Shown here in pieces: positions 13,543 to 23,057 of a stretch of DNA of 64,000 nucleotides (position 1 is the first letter of the stretch; each line of letters begins with the position of its first letter). Position numbers and translations under genes: made by a program. The notes under the pieces are model-generated. The model was not told the origin of the DNA and ran no database searches. It saw only the letters and a program-made list of their open reading frames with translations. Origin of the DNA: Rhynchopus euleeides (taxonomy: Eukaryota; Euglenozoa; Diplonemea; Diplonemida; Diplonemidae); assembly GCA_963210315.1 (NCBI GenBank), contig OY723276.1, forward strand, positions 1,364,001 to 1,428,000. Reading direction: 5' to 3'.

Positions 13543-13565
13543 CCTCTCTCTCTCTCTCTCTCTCT
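13541..13565. repeat. Short (CT)n microsatellite at the LINE 5' junction
   Basis: About 12 CT units preceded by TTCCCTC, matching the much longer run at the other LINE end. Confidence 0.9.
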
Positions 13566-14583
13566 GAAAACGAAACCCCGTATTTTTTGCACCCCCTCGA
13601 ACAAACTTGCGTTCTAGACTGAAGGTGGGGGGGGGGGTGGGGGATTTCTGTGCCGTGCGTTATCCTCCATGGTCCCCAAGAAACAAAACCTGGCAAGAAG
13701 AAACTCAGGGCGAAGCAAAAATTTTGTGACGGGGCGGGTGAGTGGGTGTGGGTGGCCCCCAGAAGAAGCTGAAAATCCTAGAGTGGGTGTGGCGTATCGT
13801 GCCGTGCTCAGCCCATGCCATGTGGGATTGGGGATGGCGGTGGTCCATGTGATGTTGTCAACCGATTCAAAAACGGGTCACCCCCGCCCACGACCCCCAG
13901 AGGGTGTCTTCGCCACGGTGTGCCGAAAACGGTGCAAACCCGTGTTTTTGATGACATGATGATATGGAGCGGCCTTTCCCAGAGGGGCCAAAACAAGAAG
14001 AACGGCCGCCGAACCTTGAGCTGAAAAGTCAAATTCTCCGACAGCAAGAACTCCCCCCTTCTGTATCAGCACTGTGTGCCAGTGTGGCGCCTATTCTGTG
14101 TTCGAGCGGCTCATTTTCCCGCACTGTAGAGTGGAGGCCCCAAAACACCAATCCGGCAAGCCCTGCGCCCGCCGCAGGGTTAGGGATGTGGGGTGGGCGT
14201 GTGCGTGTGCGCCAGGCAGGCAACCCAACCGGGCTGCTCGCCACCCCACCCTCTGTTGTTTGTCGAACTTCATACTGCTGGGGGATTTCACCCCCCCACC
14301 AGCTCAGTGGAGGGTATCCCCCCCGTCGCATCTCCATCCGCATGGCGACCCCGATAGATCGCAGAAAAACAGGCATCTGCTTTGGCCCCTGCCCCACCCC
14401 GCCTCCGCACCGCCACCGCCAGCACCCCCCGGAGTGTTTTGAAGCAAGTTTTGCGCAGGGTGTGCGCAATGCGAGTTGTCCGCATTCTGTTTGTGGCAGT
14501 GCAGCTCTTTCGACACACATACACCCACACGGCAAGGCAGGACAGGCACACCGCTACACCGTCTCTGCATCCCTCGGCGCAAT
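13566..14583. other. Intergenic, no gene recognised
   Basis: Mixed-composition DNA with a poly-G run (13627-13637). Several overlapping short frames occur, none with consistent codon bias or a recognisable motif. The last ~200 bases should contain the promoter and leader of the phosphatase gene. Confidence 0.5.
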
Positions 14584-15339
14584 ATGGAGCGCCCCCTTTC
14601 GCTAAGCAGCACGATGCTGCGTGTGGGCGATGCGCTGGTGTTTCTGGGCGGCGCTGTCACCGCAGGCGTGCCTCTTGGGCTTGCGGCCGCGGGTCTGGGG
14701 TATACGCGTGAGGGTCTGATGCTTGCCCTGCCGCTGGTGGCCTGCGTGGTGCTGGCATCCGTGTTCATCAAGAAGCAGAAGCAGGGCATGAAGCGTGGTG
14801 GCACCATGACCTGGGCTGTGGCACGGCTGACCCTGTGGCCCACAGTTGCGTTCAATCTGCTGCGACACCTGGTGGGCGAGCGCAAGTACTACGACGAGGT
14901 GTATCCAGGAGTGTTTGTCGGAGGTGCGCCCTGGGCGCTTCTCGGGGAGCAGCTCGTTGCAAAGCACGGCATCAAGACTGTCGTGAACTGCTGCGAGGAG
15001 TACGCGGGGCCCGAGGCGGTGTACCAGCTGCGGGGGGTGCAGCAGCTGCGCCTGCACTGTATCGACTTCTGCGACGTGCCTCTGGAGAAGATCGTTCATG
15101 CTGTGGAGTTTATCCACGCCCGGTCCGTCGAGAAGGGGGGGCCGGTGTACATCCACTGCAAGTCGGGGAAGGGGCGTGCCGTCACCATTGCCACCGCCTA
15201 CCTGGCAAAGTATTGGTTTGACGGCAGCACTGAAAATGCGAACCGTCAGGTGAAGGACACCCGCCCCACAGCCATCGGGACGGTGTACCTCCGCCCCGCA
15301 ATGGTTGACTTTGCCCAGCAGTACTGCGTGCAAAAGTGA
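14584..15339 (+). CDS. PTPMT1-like dual-specificity phosphatase with two N-terminal membrane segments
   Basis: The protein has 251 residues from ATG 14584; a second ATG at 14614 is possible. Hydrophobic segments at about 17-38 and 44-62 predict two membrane helices. The phosphatase domain starts near ERKYYDEVYPGVFVGG and shows NCCEEY, matching the NxxEEY region of PTPMT1/PGP phosphatases, then QLRLHCIDFCDVP and the active-site P-loop HCKSGKGR (Cys192, Arg198; CX5R). The family dephosphorylates phosphatidylglycerophosphate in cardiolipin synthesis, at the mitochondrial inner membrane in animals. Substrate and location here are inferred from the family. No intron is seen. Plant DSP8-type phosphatases are the closest alternative label. 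Confidence 0.88.
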   Translation: MERPLSLSSTMLRVGDALVFLGGAVTAGVPLGLAAAGLGYTREGLMLALPLVACVVLASVFIKKQKQGMKRGGTMTWAVARLTLWPTVAFNLLRHLVGERKYYDEVYPGVFVGGAPWALLGEQLVAKHGIKTVVNCCEEYAGPEAVYQLRGVQQLRLHCIDFCDVPLEKIVHAVEFIHARSVEKGGPVYIHCKSGKGRAVTIATAYLAKYWFDGSTENANRQVKDTRPTAIGTVYLRPAMVDFAQQYCVQK

Positions 15340-16375
15340 GCGCTGAGCGGCAGTTGAAAGAACTGGGGCGGGGTGCAGTCTTGCCTGCGTTATTCTGATT
15401 TGGACCGGGAGAGACAAATCAAAGCGGCCTGCACCTGGCAGAAACCACCTCACACAACAAACCCTTTTGTAAACCAGTTGCATCCAGCCAGTCTCCGCCA
15501 GTACGTCGTGTTATGCCCTCCTTGTGTCCTCAACCCATCTAGCCTTTTGCTGAATATGTGTGCGTGTGTCCTATCCCACACAGTCTTACGAGTGTCTGTT
15601 CTTCACTGCTGTATTCCGTCTTCAAAGCTTCCATTCATATCGCAGTCATTGTCCTAACACCTATGCCACCGGACCTATGTCACTGCCCAGGAAATCAATT
15701 GTGAGTCTCACAGCCATTGGTATTGTGGCTGCCGTCCCCTACAAGAAACAAGAGTTCTTCGAAGTGCTCGACACGCGTGTGATCTCGCCTGCTGAGGGGC
15801 CGGGCATCCCTCGCCAAGAAAAGACACTTCTGAGCGAAGGCCTCGCACCCGACTCTTTGTTACACTTTTCCGGAAACCCATGCGTGGTGTGCAACACAGA
15901 TCTAAATGATACGAAAGGTCGGGAGAGTTTCCCCCACTGAGAACAACATACAGTGCACTGCCTGGTAGTGATTCGTTCTGCAAGGGCCACACCCATGCGG
16001 TGGTCTATCCACCTACGCTTGTGTGTTATTAGCACTTGCATTGCTTTCGCCACAGGCACGGCGATCTGTTCTGCCCCTTTGCGTGAGGGGTCGGTAGGGG
16101 GTGTCGTTATTTCGGAGAGCACTGCCTTTGCTGTCAACAGGATGTGTTCACAGCAGGTTCTAACCCGGGCAGGCGGGGAGGGGGGGGTGGGGCAAGGATG
16201 CGAAGCCTGTATTTTTTGTGTATTTTTTATGTGTATTTTTTGTGTATTTTTTGTATTTTTTGTATTTTTTGCGGGCCAAAAAATACAAAAAATACATGCA
16301 TGGTGGCGTCGTACCGGTTTCGGTCACGTTTATCATGATATTTTTAAAGGTTTTTCATTTTTTACGTGAAGTATG
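15340..16375. other. Intergenic; AT-rich repeats, no gene supported
   Basis: A frame at 15678-15940 starts with ATG but has no motif and mixed codon bias. Around 16211-16300 is a run of TATTTTTTGTG-type repeats ending in a fold-back (TTTTTGTATTTTTTGC against AAAAAATACAAAAAATAC). A similar run occurs at 16963-17042. Confidence 0.5.
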
Positions 16376-16593
16376 GAAACCTTGATGCCGCTCCAGACCG
16401 ATCAAATGAAGCTTGATGGGATGGTATCAAGGTTTCGATGTTACTGTTGCTACATGGGTCGAATCGTCCATCTAGTGATACTCCACAGAGGCAGTTGCCT
16501 GTATGTTGAATAGTATGACGACGTCATGGTATTCAACGTTAAAATTGTTCTCGATACCGTTGCCGCTCCATGCATGAGTATGCATGGAGCGGC
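16376..16593. repeat. Cluster of three inverted repeats
   Basis: Three perfect dyads lie in succession: GAAACCTTGAT (16376-16386) with its complement at 16426-16436; GTTGAATA (16505-16512) with 16530-16537 around a TGACGACGTCA core; and GCCGCTCCATGCAT (16562-16575) with 16580-16593 around a 4-base loop. They end 60 bp before the ATG at 16653. They may be MITE remnants or regulatory; this is undetermined. Confidence 0.7.
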
Positions 16594-16652
16594 ACACACG
16601 AGCACAAATCACACACACCCACACTGCAGGGGTTCTCATCCTCACACACAAC

Positions 16653-16907
16653 ATGCCTGGGCGCAAGGCGCACTGGTCGCAAGTGCACTTCTCCGCAGTG
16701 CAGAACAACCTGGCGCGTAAGTGCCAGCACTGTGATGATGTTATAAAGGCAGTGTCTGGCACACGCCTCCAGACGAAGGCACCCACTGAGGTGGTGGAGC
16801 GGGCGAAGGAGGCGGGTACCATACTGCCCACCTGGTCGCACCCAAGTGCCTCACACCGGATCTCTCCCCACCCGGTGGTCCACCTGACGGATATGCGCCT
16901 CAACTAA
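16653..16907 (+). CDS. Small protein with a partial BED-like zinc-finger pattern
   Basis: The 84-residue ORF starts at ATG 16653. The N-terminal half reads HWSQVHFSAVQNNLARKCQHC, with aromatic residues then a C-x2-C pair (Cys24, Cys27) followed by TRLQT. This is the layout of a BED finger found in hAT transposases and transposase-derived host proteins, but the expected His pair after the Thr-rich helix is absent. It could be a domesticated or broken transposase fragment or chance. A 29-bp piece of its 3' half (16824-16852) recurs exactly at about 43530-43558. No intron or neighbour clarifies its role. Confidence 0.45.
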   Translation: MPGRKAHWSQVHFSAVQNNLARKCQHCDDVIKAVSGTRLQTKAPTEVVERAKEAGTILPTWSHPSASHRISPHPVVHLTDMRLN

Positions 16908-17221
16908 TCGCGTTGTGAGTAACCTGAACCCGAGAGTGCTGAGTCCCCTACTGGGCCCCCACTAGTGTATTTTTTGGTGTATTTTATGTATTTTATGTGT
17001 ATTTTATGTACTTTTTGTACTTTTTGTATTTTTTGTATTTTTTGAGACAGGCTTTGTATTTTGTCATCCCTGGGGTGGGGGTGGGGGCGGGGCGCATGGC
17101 CCCGTGCAGGGCGATGGAAAGAAATGGTAAAAAGTGGGCTCACCCCCACCCCCGCCCCCCACGTGTAACCCACGCCCCTTGGGGGGATTATTCCGGAGTG
17201 AGTTTGTCACAAAATATTATT
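16908..17221. other. Intergenic; AT-rich repeat run
   Basis: Holds a TATTTTATGTATTTT-type repeat (16963-17042) similar to 16211-16300, and C-rich tracts. No gene is visible. Confidence 0.5.
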
Positions 17222-17438
17222 TTTACTAGTTACGAGCGACGAAGCGTAGCGAAGTCGCGAAGTAACGAAGGAAATCGTACGACTGAAGCTTTATAAGGAT
17301 CACCTTCATGCCACTTCACAGGGGCTTACACAGCCTTTGACACAGGAGTGTGCGCTCAACAAAAAGTAGCCCGGATCTGCCTTTTTGCAGTTGCTGGGCA
17401 GGGTGTTTCTCTTATTTTAGCGAAAGGAGTACGATTTC
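17222..17438. repeat. Dispersed repeat, copy 1
   Basis: Begins AGTTACGAGCGACGAAGCG and includes GTACGACTGAAGCTTT, GCTCAACAAAAAGTAGCC and GCGAAAGGAGTACGATTTC. It matches 30728-30913 at about 80% with an internal deletion in that copy; a short piece recurs at 46199-46235. No TIRs are obvious and the class is unknown. Confidence 0.75.
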
Positions 17439-17595
17439 CTGTATGCTGCTGCTGCATGCGTGTTCTGGCGCCCGCCCTCCCCCCTCCCAACACCGCAAGC
17501 GGCACCCCTGCCTGAGCAGGGCCAGCAGTTCACTGCGGCATCGTCGTTGCGACCTTAGATTTCTCAGGGCAGGTCAGCCTTTCAGGCACTAAACA

Positions 17596-19196
17596 ATGGC
17601 AGCAGCGAAAATTGAGGCGGCGCTGAAGGGGAAGTTCATCGGTATGGCGTGGGTTGCAAAGATGCAGCGGTGTGAACACCGCTGTGCGAAGCGCGCACAC
17701 CATCACACCATGCATGCTGGTGCTGTTTTCCGAGAGGGATAATCGCCCAACCAAGACCAACACCTCCCCCAACAATCGTTTCAGATTGTTCACACAGCAC
17801 CCCGGTGGCGGGGCCAAAAGCCCCCCAACCACCCACACCCACCACCACCTTGTTGCCCCACAGGCGGCGAGAAGCCTAACGCCGAGGATGTGAAGCTCTT
17901 CAACGAGCTGCTGGGGGAAAAAAACACCTACCTGCATAGGTATGATCGTTGCGGCTACACACGCATCGGGCAGTCGGTGCCCGACCCGGGTTTCGTGTCA
18001 ACTTCGGGTGTCAACTTGTCATCCGAAGTCATCCGAGACCCCGACGACTGCATATTGCGCACCCAGCGGGGTAGCCAGGATCCGGGCTGGCTTGTTTCTG
18101 CGCATTCGGGAGCTAGAGGCACAACCAGGCCACATGATGTGTGCTGTGCCTGCCCAGTGTTGCAGGGGGCGTTGCACATGCATGCCTATCCTGTCCGTGC
18201 AGCAACTGCCTCCCCTCCTGGCAGGGCTCTGCACCAGGCGCACGCCGACGGAGACGGGCATCTGCAAAAGCGCCCCCGAATACCTGGCGAGGAAGCACAC
18301 ACGCATGTGTCATTTCGCCTCCAGCGGTACGGCCCGTGTGGGGTAGTGTAGTGTAGTGCGGTGGTGTGGTGATGTGCTGTGTTCATCATCCCCCGGGTGA
18401 CCTTCTGTGGTGCCCCAAGAGGCCTCACCTCCACCCACCCACCCCCTCCTGTGCAGGTGGGCGAAGAACATGGCGTCCTTCTCTGAAGCCGAGCGCAAGG
18501 CCTGGGCCCCGGCGAAGAAGGCCGCGAAGCCTGCCGTCAGCTTCTCCACCGCAGCGGCGGCACCTGCGGCACCTGTGGCCACCAAGGCGAAGGTGACTGC
18601 GGAGATCGCACTGAAGTATGCACGCTGTGAATGCTATGCATCCCATACATATGCACCTGCTTTTGAGCTGCTTTTCTGTTGAGATGTCCTGTTGCCCTCC
18701 TCCGGCCCTGCCTATCCACACACCCCTGCAGGGAGGGTGTGAACGGGGCGGATCTCGAGAAGCTCATCCGCACCATCAAGATCGACGGCCTGGACTTCGG
18801 CGCGTTCGCGGCAAAGGCGGGTGCGCTCGTGTGGACCCCCACCATCGAGGAGGTGAAGGTGTCCCGTGACGACCTCCTGGACATGACGCAGGGGTTCGCC
18901 AAATACGTTACCGTATGCCCTTCTGATTGCAATGTATTTTTCGGCTTGTTAGCTCGGCGCAGCCAACTGGGGGGTGATTTTTCTGTGCCTTCAGCTGAGA
19001 TCTTGCGGCCCCACTCACACCACTTCATTCAGCCCGGGGAGTGGTGTACATAAAGAATGGGGCCTGTGTTGCAACAACATGCATATTTTGCGACTTCTCC
19101 TCCGTTTTGCAAACGCGCCATCCCGCCACACACCCCACAAACACACCCCCACCCTGCCTACAGAAAACGACCTTCTCCAAATGGGAGAAGCTGTGA
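17596..19196 (+). CDS. eEF1B: Translation elongation factor 1B, beta/delta-type exchange subunit (five exons)
   Basis: Exons are 17596-17641, 17864-17939, 18457-18615, 18732-18912 and 19164-19196; phases close exactly, giving 164 residues, and all four donors are GTATG. The N-terminus (FIGGEKPNAEDVKLFNELLG, then NTYLHRWAKNMASFSEAERK) is the GST-C-like helical segment of eEF1B. A Lys/Ala linker follows, then the exchange domain: ADLEKLIRTIKIDGLDFG, VSRDDLLDMTQGFAKYV and the terminal FSKWEKL. The penultimate Lys fits the catalytic Lys of yeast eEF1B-alpha. It recycles eEF1A-GDP to eEF1A-GTP in the cytosol. Compared with canonical members the middle strand region is about five residues shorter and poorly conserved, so a divergent paralogue is possible. 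Confidence 0.88.
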
Positions 19197-20701
19197 GGGT
19201 GTAGCTGCGCACCTCAACCGAACCACCTCCCTCTAAGGCCACGACGTGTGTGACAGTGGGGACAACGTCGCATCAGAGGGCTCCCTCGGCGCAACCCTGC
19301 ATGCGTGAGGGTGGGGGGTGGGCGGGTGGGCCGGTTGTTGTCGGGGGGGGGGGGGGTCCTGTGCCCCCCCACACACAGCACAGCAGTCTCCCGCCTCCGC
19401 TCCCCAATCTCCACAAGCGACCCCCGCCGGGTGTCGGTTCCCACCTCCTCCCCACGGTGTGGGGCGTCATCTCAGAGAGGTGGATGCCTCTGTAGCCAGC
19501 CATAGGGTAGTGCCTCAGCTCTGCACAGCACACACAGACACGCACCGTATCCCTCCAACCCACCCCCTACCCCTGCCACCCCCTGCCTGCCCAACGGGTG
19601 ATGAGGGTGACGTCAATAGTCGGCTCTGCCGCATGCCTTCCTCTGCACCACTCGACTACACTGCACCCCCTGCTCTGCCCCATCCCCGCGGGGCGGAGTG
19701 CGGAGTAGGGTAATGAGTTGCTGGGCGAACAGGGGTGTGTGTCGGCCACACTGCCCCGGTGGAGTGGGGGGAGGGGGGGTGCTGTGTGTGCTGTGGGGCG
19801 AGGGGTGGTGTGTGTGTTAACGTATGACAAGTGCTGAGGGTGTTGGGGGGGGGGGGGGAATCTCCCGTTCCACACGTGGGGTGGTGGGGGTGGGGGTGGT
19901 TCTGCACACTGAATGTGTGTGAGTGATACAGAGAGAGAAAGGGGGGGGGGGGGGCGGAGAGGGAGTGTATGCGATGCGATGTGTCGCGATTGCAAACCTA
20001 CATACAAGCCTGCCAAAGAGAAAGATATATAGAGAGTGAGCGACGCAATTGCAAAGTTGGTGGGCGGAACAACCGCCGCGTTGGATTGACCCAAGCAAGC
20101 ACGCAAAGTGGCCAGCAGAATGTATGCAGTGCGACAATGGGTGAGCTGTGGTATGGAAGATAGACAAGACGATCAACGGACCGAATGGAAATTGCATTGC
20201 CCGTGTGTCTCACGCACGCGGGAAAGTGTTGGCATCAGCAATGCATGTATTTTTTCTGAGTGGGGAATGTGTGTGTGTGTGGTGTCCGCATGCATCTGCG
20301 TGGTGGTGATGGAATCCAGTTGGCGTGCCCAGATCCAGGTTTGCACCCCCCCCCCACCCCACATGCCGCTTCTTCCCTCCCCTTCCCTCTCGCCCTGTGG
20401 GGGAGGGTGGGTGGCCCGATAAACCAAAGCCTGGCTGGGAGAACAGAAAACGTAGGTGTGGGGGGGAGGAGGGGGATGAGAAGGAGTGGCCTGCAGCAAA
20501 ACCGTTGTGCTGGCTCCCGACAACGTGGATTCAAACGCGTCCCGTGGAACCGTCGCCGCCCCCCCTCCCCCCACCCCCCTCCCACCCCCGGTTTGACTGG
20601 TTTTTTTGAGCAGTTTTGAACATGGTTGAGAACATCATTTGTCTTTGAACGTCCCTATCGCCTCCCTCCCATTCCTGTAGGCAGATTGTCTTGCCTTTCA
20701 G
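19197..20701. other. Intergenic; G-rich and (GT)-rich, no complete gene
   Basis: Poly-G runs occur at 19345-19356, 19845-19857 and 19940-19953, with C/T-rich tracts at 20548-20590. Frames here are driven by low complexity. Upstream exons of the possible exon at 20702 may lie here but I cannot place them. Confidence 0.5.
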
Positions 20702-20851
20702 GTGCCTCTCTTCAGCCTCTTCAGCCATAAGAGCACCAGCCTGTCGGTGTGGTACCCGGCGCTGATGGCCCCGGCCAAGAAGGATTCGTCTCAAGAACAC
20801 CGGGTCAACTGCGCCTCGAAAGTGCCCTGCAGGCTCACCATCACGATATAG
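20702..20851 (+). CDS. Possible terminal exon of an unrecognised gene
   Basis: After TTGCCTTTCAG an open phase-0 stretch of 49 codons (VPLFSLFSHKSTSL..., WYPALMAPAKK) ends in TAG at 20849-20851. Its GC-rich third positions match those of the confident genes. No upstream exon could be joined with confidence, and the opposite strand is also open, so this may be chance. Confidence 0.25.
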   Translation: MPLFSLFSHKSTSLSVWYPALMAPAKKDSSQEHRVNCASKVPCRLTITI

Positions 20852-21266
20852 GAAGTGCCCCGTCAGGCTGACGCCGAAGCACTCCAGGCTGTAACGGCCT
20901 GCTCTTCTTTCGACGCCCACCCAGGTTTGGTGTGCGAATGGACCACCTTGCCTTGCCTTGCCTTGCCGTCTGTCAAACCGTCCTCCTCATGATGCCGTCT
21001 GAGAACACGCGTGCGTACGCCTTGCCTGAAGTGCAGATTGCGGGGGTGCGGCGCGGAACACGAGGCATGCCTATGCCACACAAGAGAGACGCCGCTCCCG
21101 ATCCCACTGCGTCTCTCCTTCGCACACTTACACACCCCTCTCCCTCGCCACTGGCTGCTCGTAACTAACATTGCGCAAAAAATATACAATCCCGCGCTTT
21201 TTTTCCCGATCCTTCACTGCCACACACACACACACCGCCCCTCCAGCCCCCTCCCCCCCACCCAAG

Positions 21267-23057
21267 ATGCTCGATCTATCAGAGGGGAGCCCGGAGCTGG
21301 TCGAGGTTGGGGGCGTGTTCAAACGCGAGTCGTGGCGCGACTGCGAGGACCGCCTCGTCGAGAACTCCCACAGCTCCCCCACGCTGCAGCCCTTCGGGCG
21401 ATGCGAGCTGCACGCGCTCTCATTCTATGGGGACAGCGCGCTGTGCTTTCTCGTTGAGGACGAGCTGCTGGAATTCCAGCTCCACAGCAACGAGGGGGCG
21501 CTGCAGTTCCCTCCGATGGGTGCGTTCCACAGGCGGATTGTGTCGGACTGTGCACTGCGGCATGGCCTGGAACCCATGTCTCTCGGCACTGGGAAGGAGC
21601 GCTATATGGTTGTGATGAAGACGGAACGAGCCAAAGCCGTCCCGATGATAACCTACGCAGACGCAATGCCGACCAGCATGCCGCTTGAGAAACTCCATGC
21701 GGCTGTGGGGTATAAGCGGCGGAAATCCGACGACGCATCTGTCGAGTTTGCTGCAATTGCAGGGCAGCTGATGGCATGCAAGAACCTCAACGGGTGCGAG
21801 AACTACCGCCCCTACCTTGCGCAGGAGCAGGAGACGGACCGGTCGGACTGGTCCCGCCTGGTCGCCCTCAGCCTCCGCCGGGGCATCCCCATCGCGACCC
21901 ACTCCCACATAGTCGAGGTCCGGATACCCCAGCCCACTGACGAGGCGTCTGCCGAGCTGAAGCGCTTCCTCGGGCCCTTCCCTGTGCGGTGGCTGGGGGG
22001 GGAGGAGAGCACCGGGGTGGGCGTGGTGGTATACCCCTCCGTGCCTGCAGCCAACAACTGCCTGGACCGGTACGAGCACGAGGATGACCCGGGGGTGGAT
22101 GGGGCCCGGGCGCACCTGCCCTTCCGGCTCTACCCTTTTGCCCCGCATGTGTTTGGCGCGTTCATCGACGAGGCGCGGCGCTATCAGGGCGGTGCGTCGA
22201 CGCCCAACCTCAGCTGCTCCCCGTCGTCTGTGGGTGGGTCGTGGCGCGATGGCGGATCGCTGATGGACAGGCATGTCGGTGGGGGGTCCCGGTGGTCTGG
22301 GGCGACACCCCCGCTCGTGCCGAAGGATCCCAGCAGTGGGTCGTCACCGCCGCTGCACGGCAAGGCTGCCCCTTGGTCAGGGAGGGGGGCGCCTAAGGGC
22401 CTGTCGCCAACAGCTGCTCCTTACCGCAGCCCAGGGGTATGTGTGAGTGGGTGGGGGTGGGTGGGTGGGTGGGGTGGGGCTGAGGAGAACGCAGGTTTTG
22501 TGTGGTGTGTGGCGGGGGTGGCATCAGAGCGAGGTTTTGCGCGGTGTGTCCTGCGCTATAGGTTGGTTGTTCGTTTCTCTCCCCCACCCCCCCCACCCCC
22601 ACCTGGCAGGCCGCAGCAGCAGCGCCCGGGCGGAATAGCCCTGATCTCCAGCCCCTGTCGCTGGGGAAAGGGAGGTGGTTGGAAGTGAAAACCGGTATGG
22701 CATCTCTCGGGGCGTTGCTATTTTCTTACAGTTTCTGGCGAGAGCCAACGAAACGCGAAACCACAAAATGAATCAGATGTTTGGGGGGTTGCGTTTCATC
22801 CTCTGTGCCGCACTGTGTGCCAGATAAATATCTGTGTGTGTCACTTTGCCTGTTCTGTGAGGGGGTCCATCGCCCCTTTTCTCACTTTTCTGAATCGTTG
22901 AGCAAAAGGCACGCTTTAACCTATCGTTTCTGCCCCTGCCACTCCAACCAACACCGCCGCCACGGCAGGTTCCGGGCAGCGGCACACTGCCGCAGAGGAA
23001 GCCCCAGTGGAAAAATCGATGCCCGCAAAGGCGAAGATGGGCATCAGCCAGACGTGA
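21267..23057 (+). CDS. R3H-domain protein (three exons)
   Basis: Exons are 21267-22436, 22610-22694 and 22969-23057, with donors GTATGT and GTATGG; phases 0 and 1 close to give 447 residues. The ATG follows a C-rich leader (CCCCCCACCCAAG). The R3H domain is at about 60-120: FPPMGAFHRRIVSDCALRHG, GLEPMSLGTGKERYMVVMK. R3H domains bind single-stranded nucleic acid through the R-x3-H pair and a basic strand; here the His position appears to be Ser93. Residues ~125-310 form a conserved-looking region with no family I can name, with ITYADAMP and a Pro/Gly/Ser-rich tail from ~310. The third exon encodes AAEEAPVEKSMPAKAKMG before the stop. A cytosolic RNA-binding role is inferred. Confidence 0.82.

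Noticed and set aside
15560..15940. 127-codon frame after the phosphatase gene
   Set aside because: No motif, mixed codon use, antisense also open.
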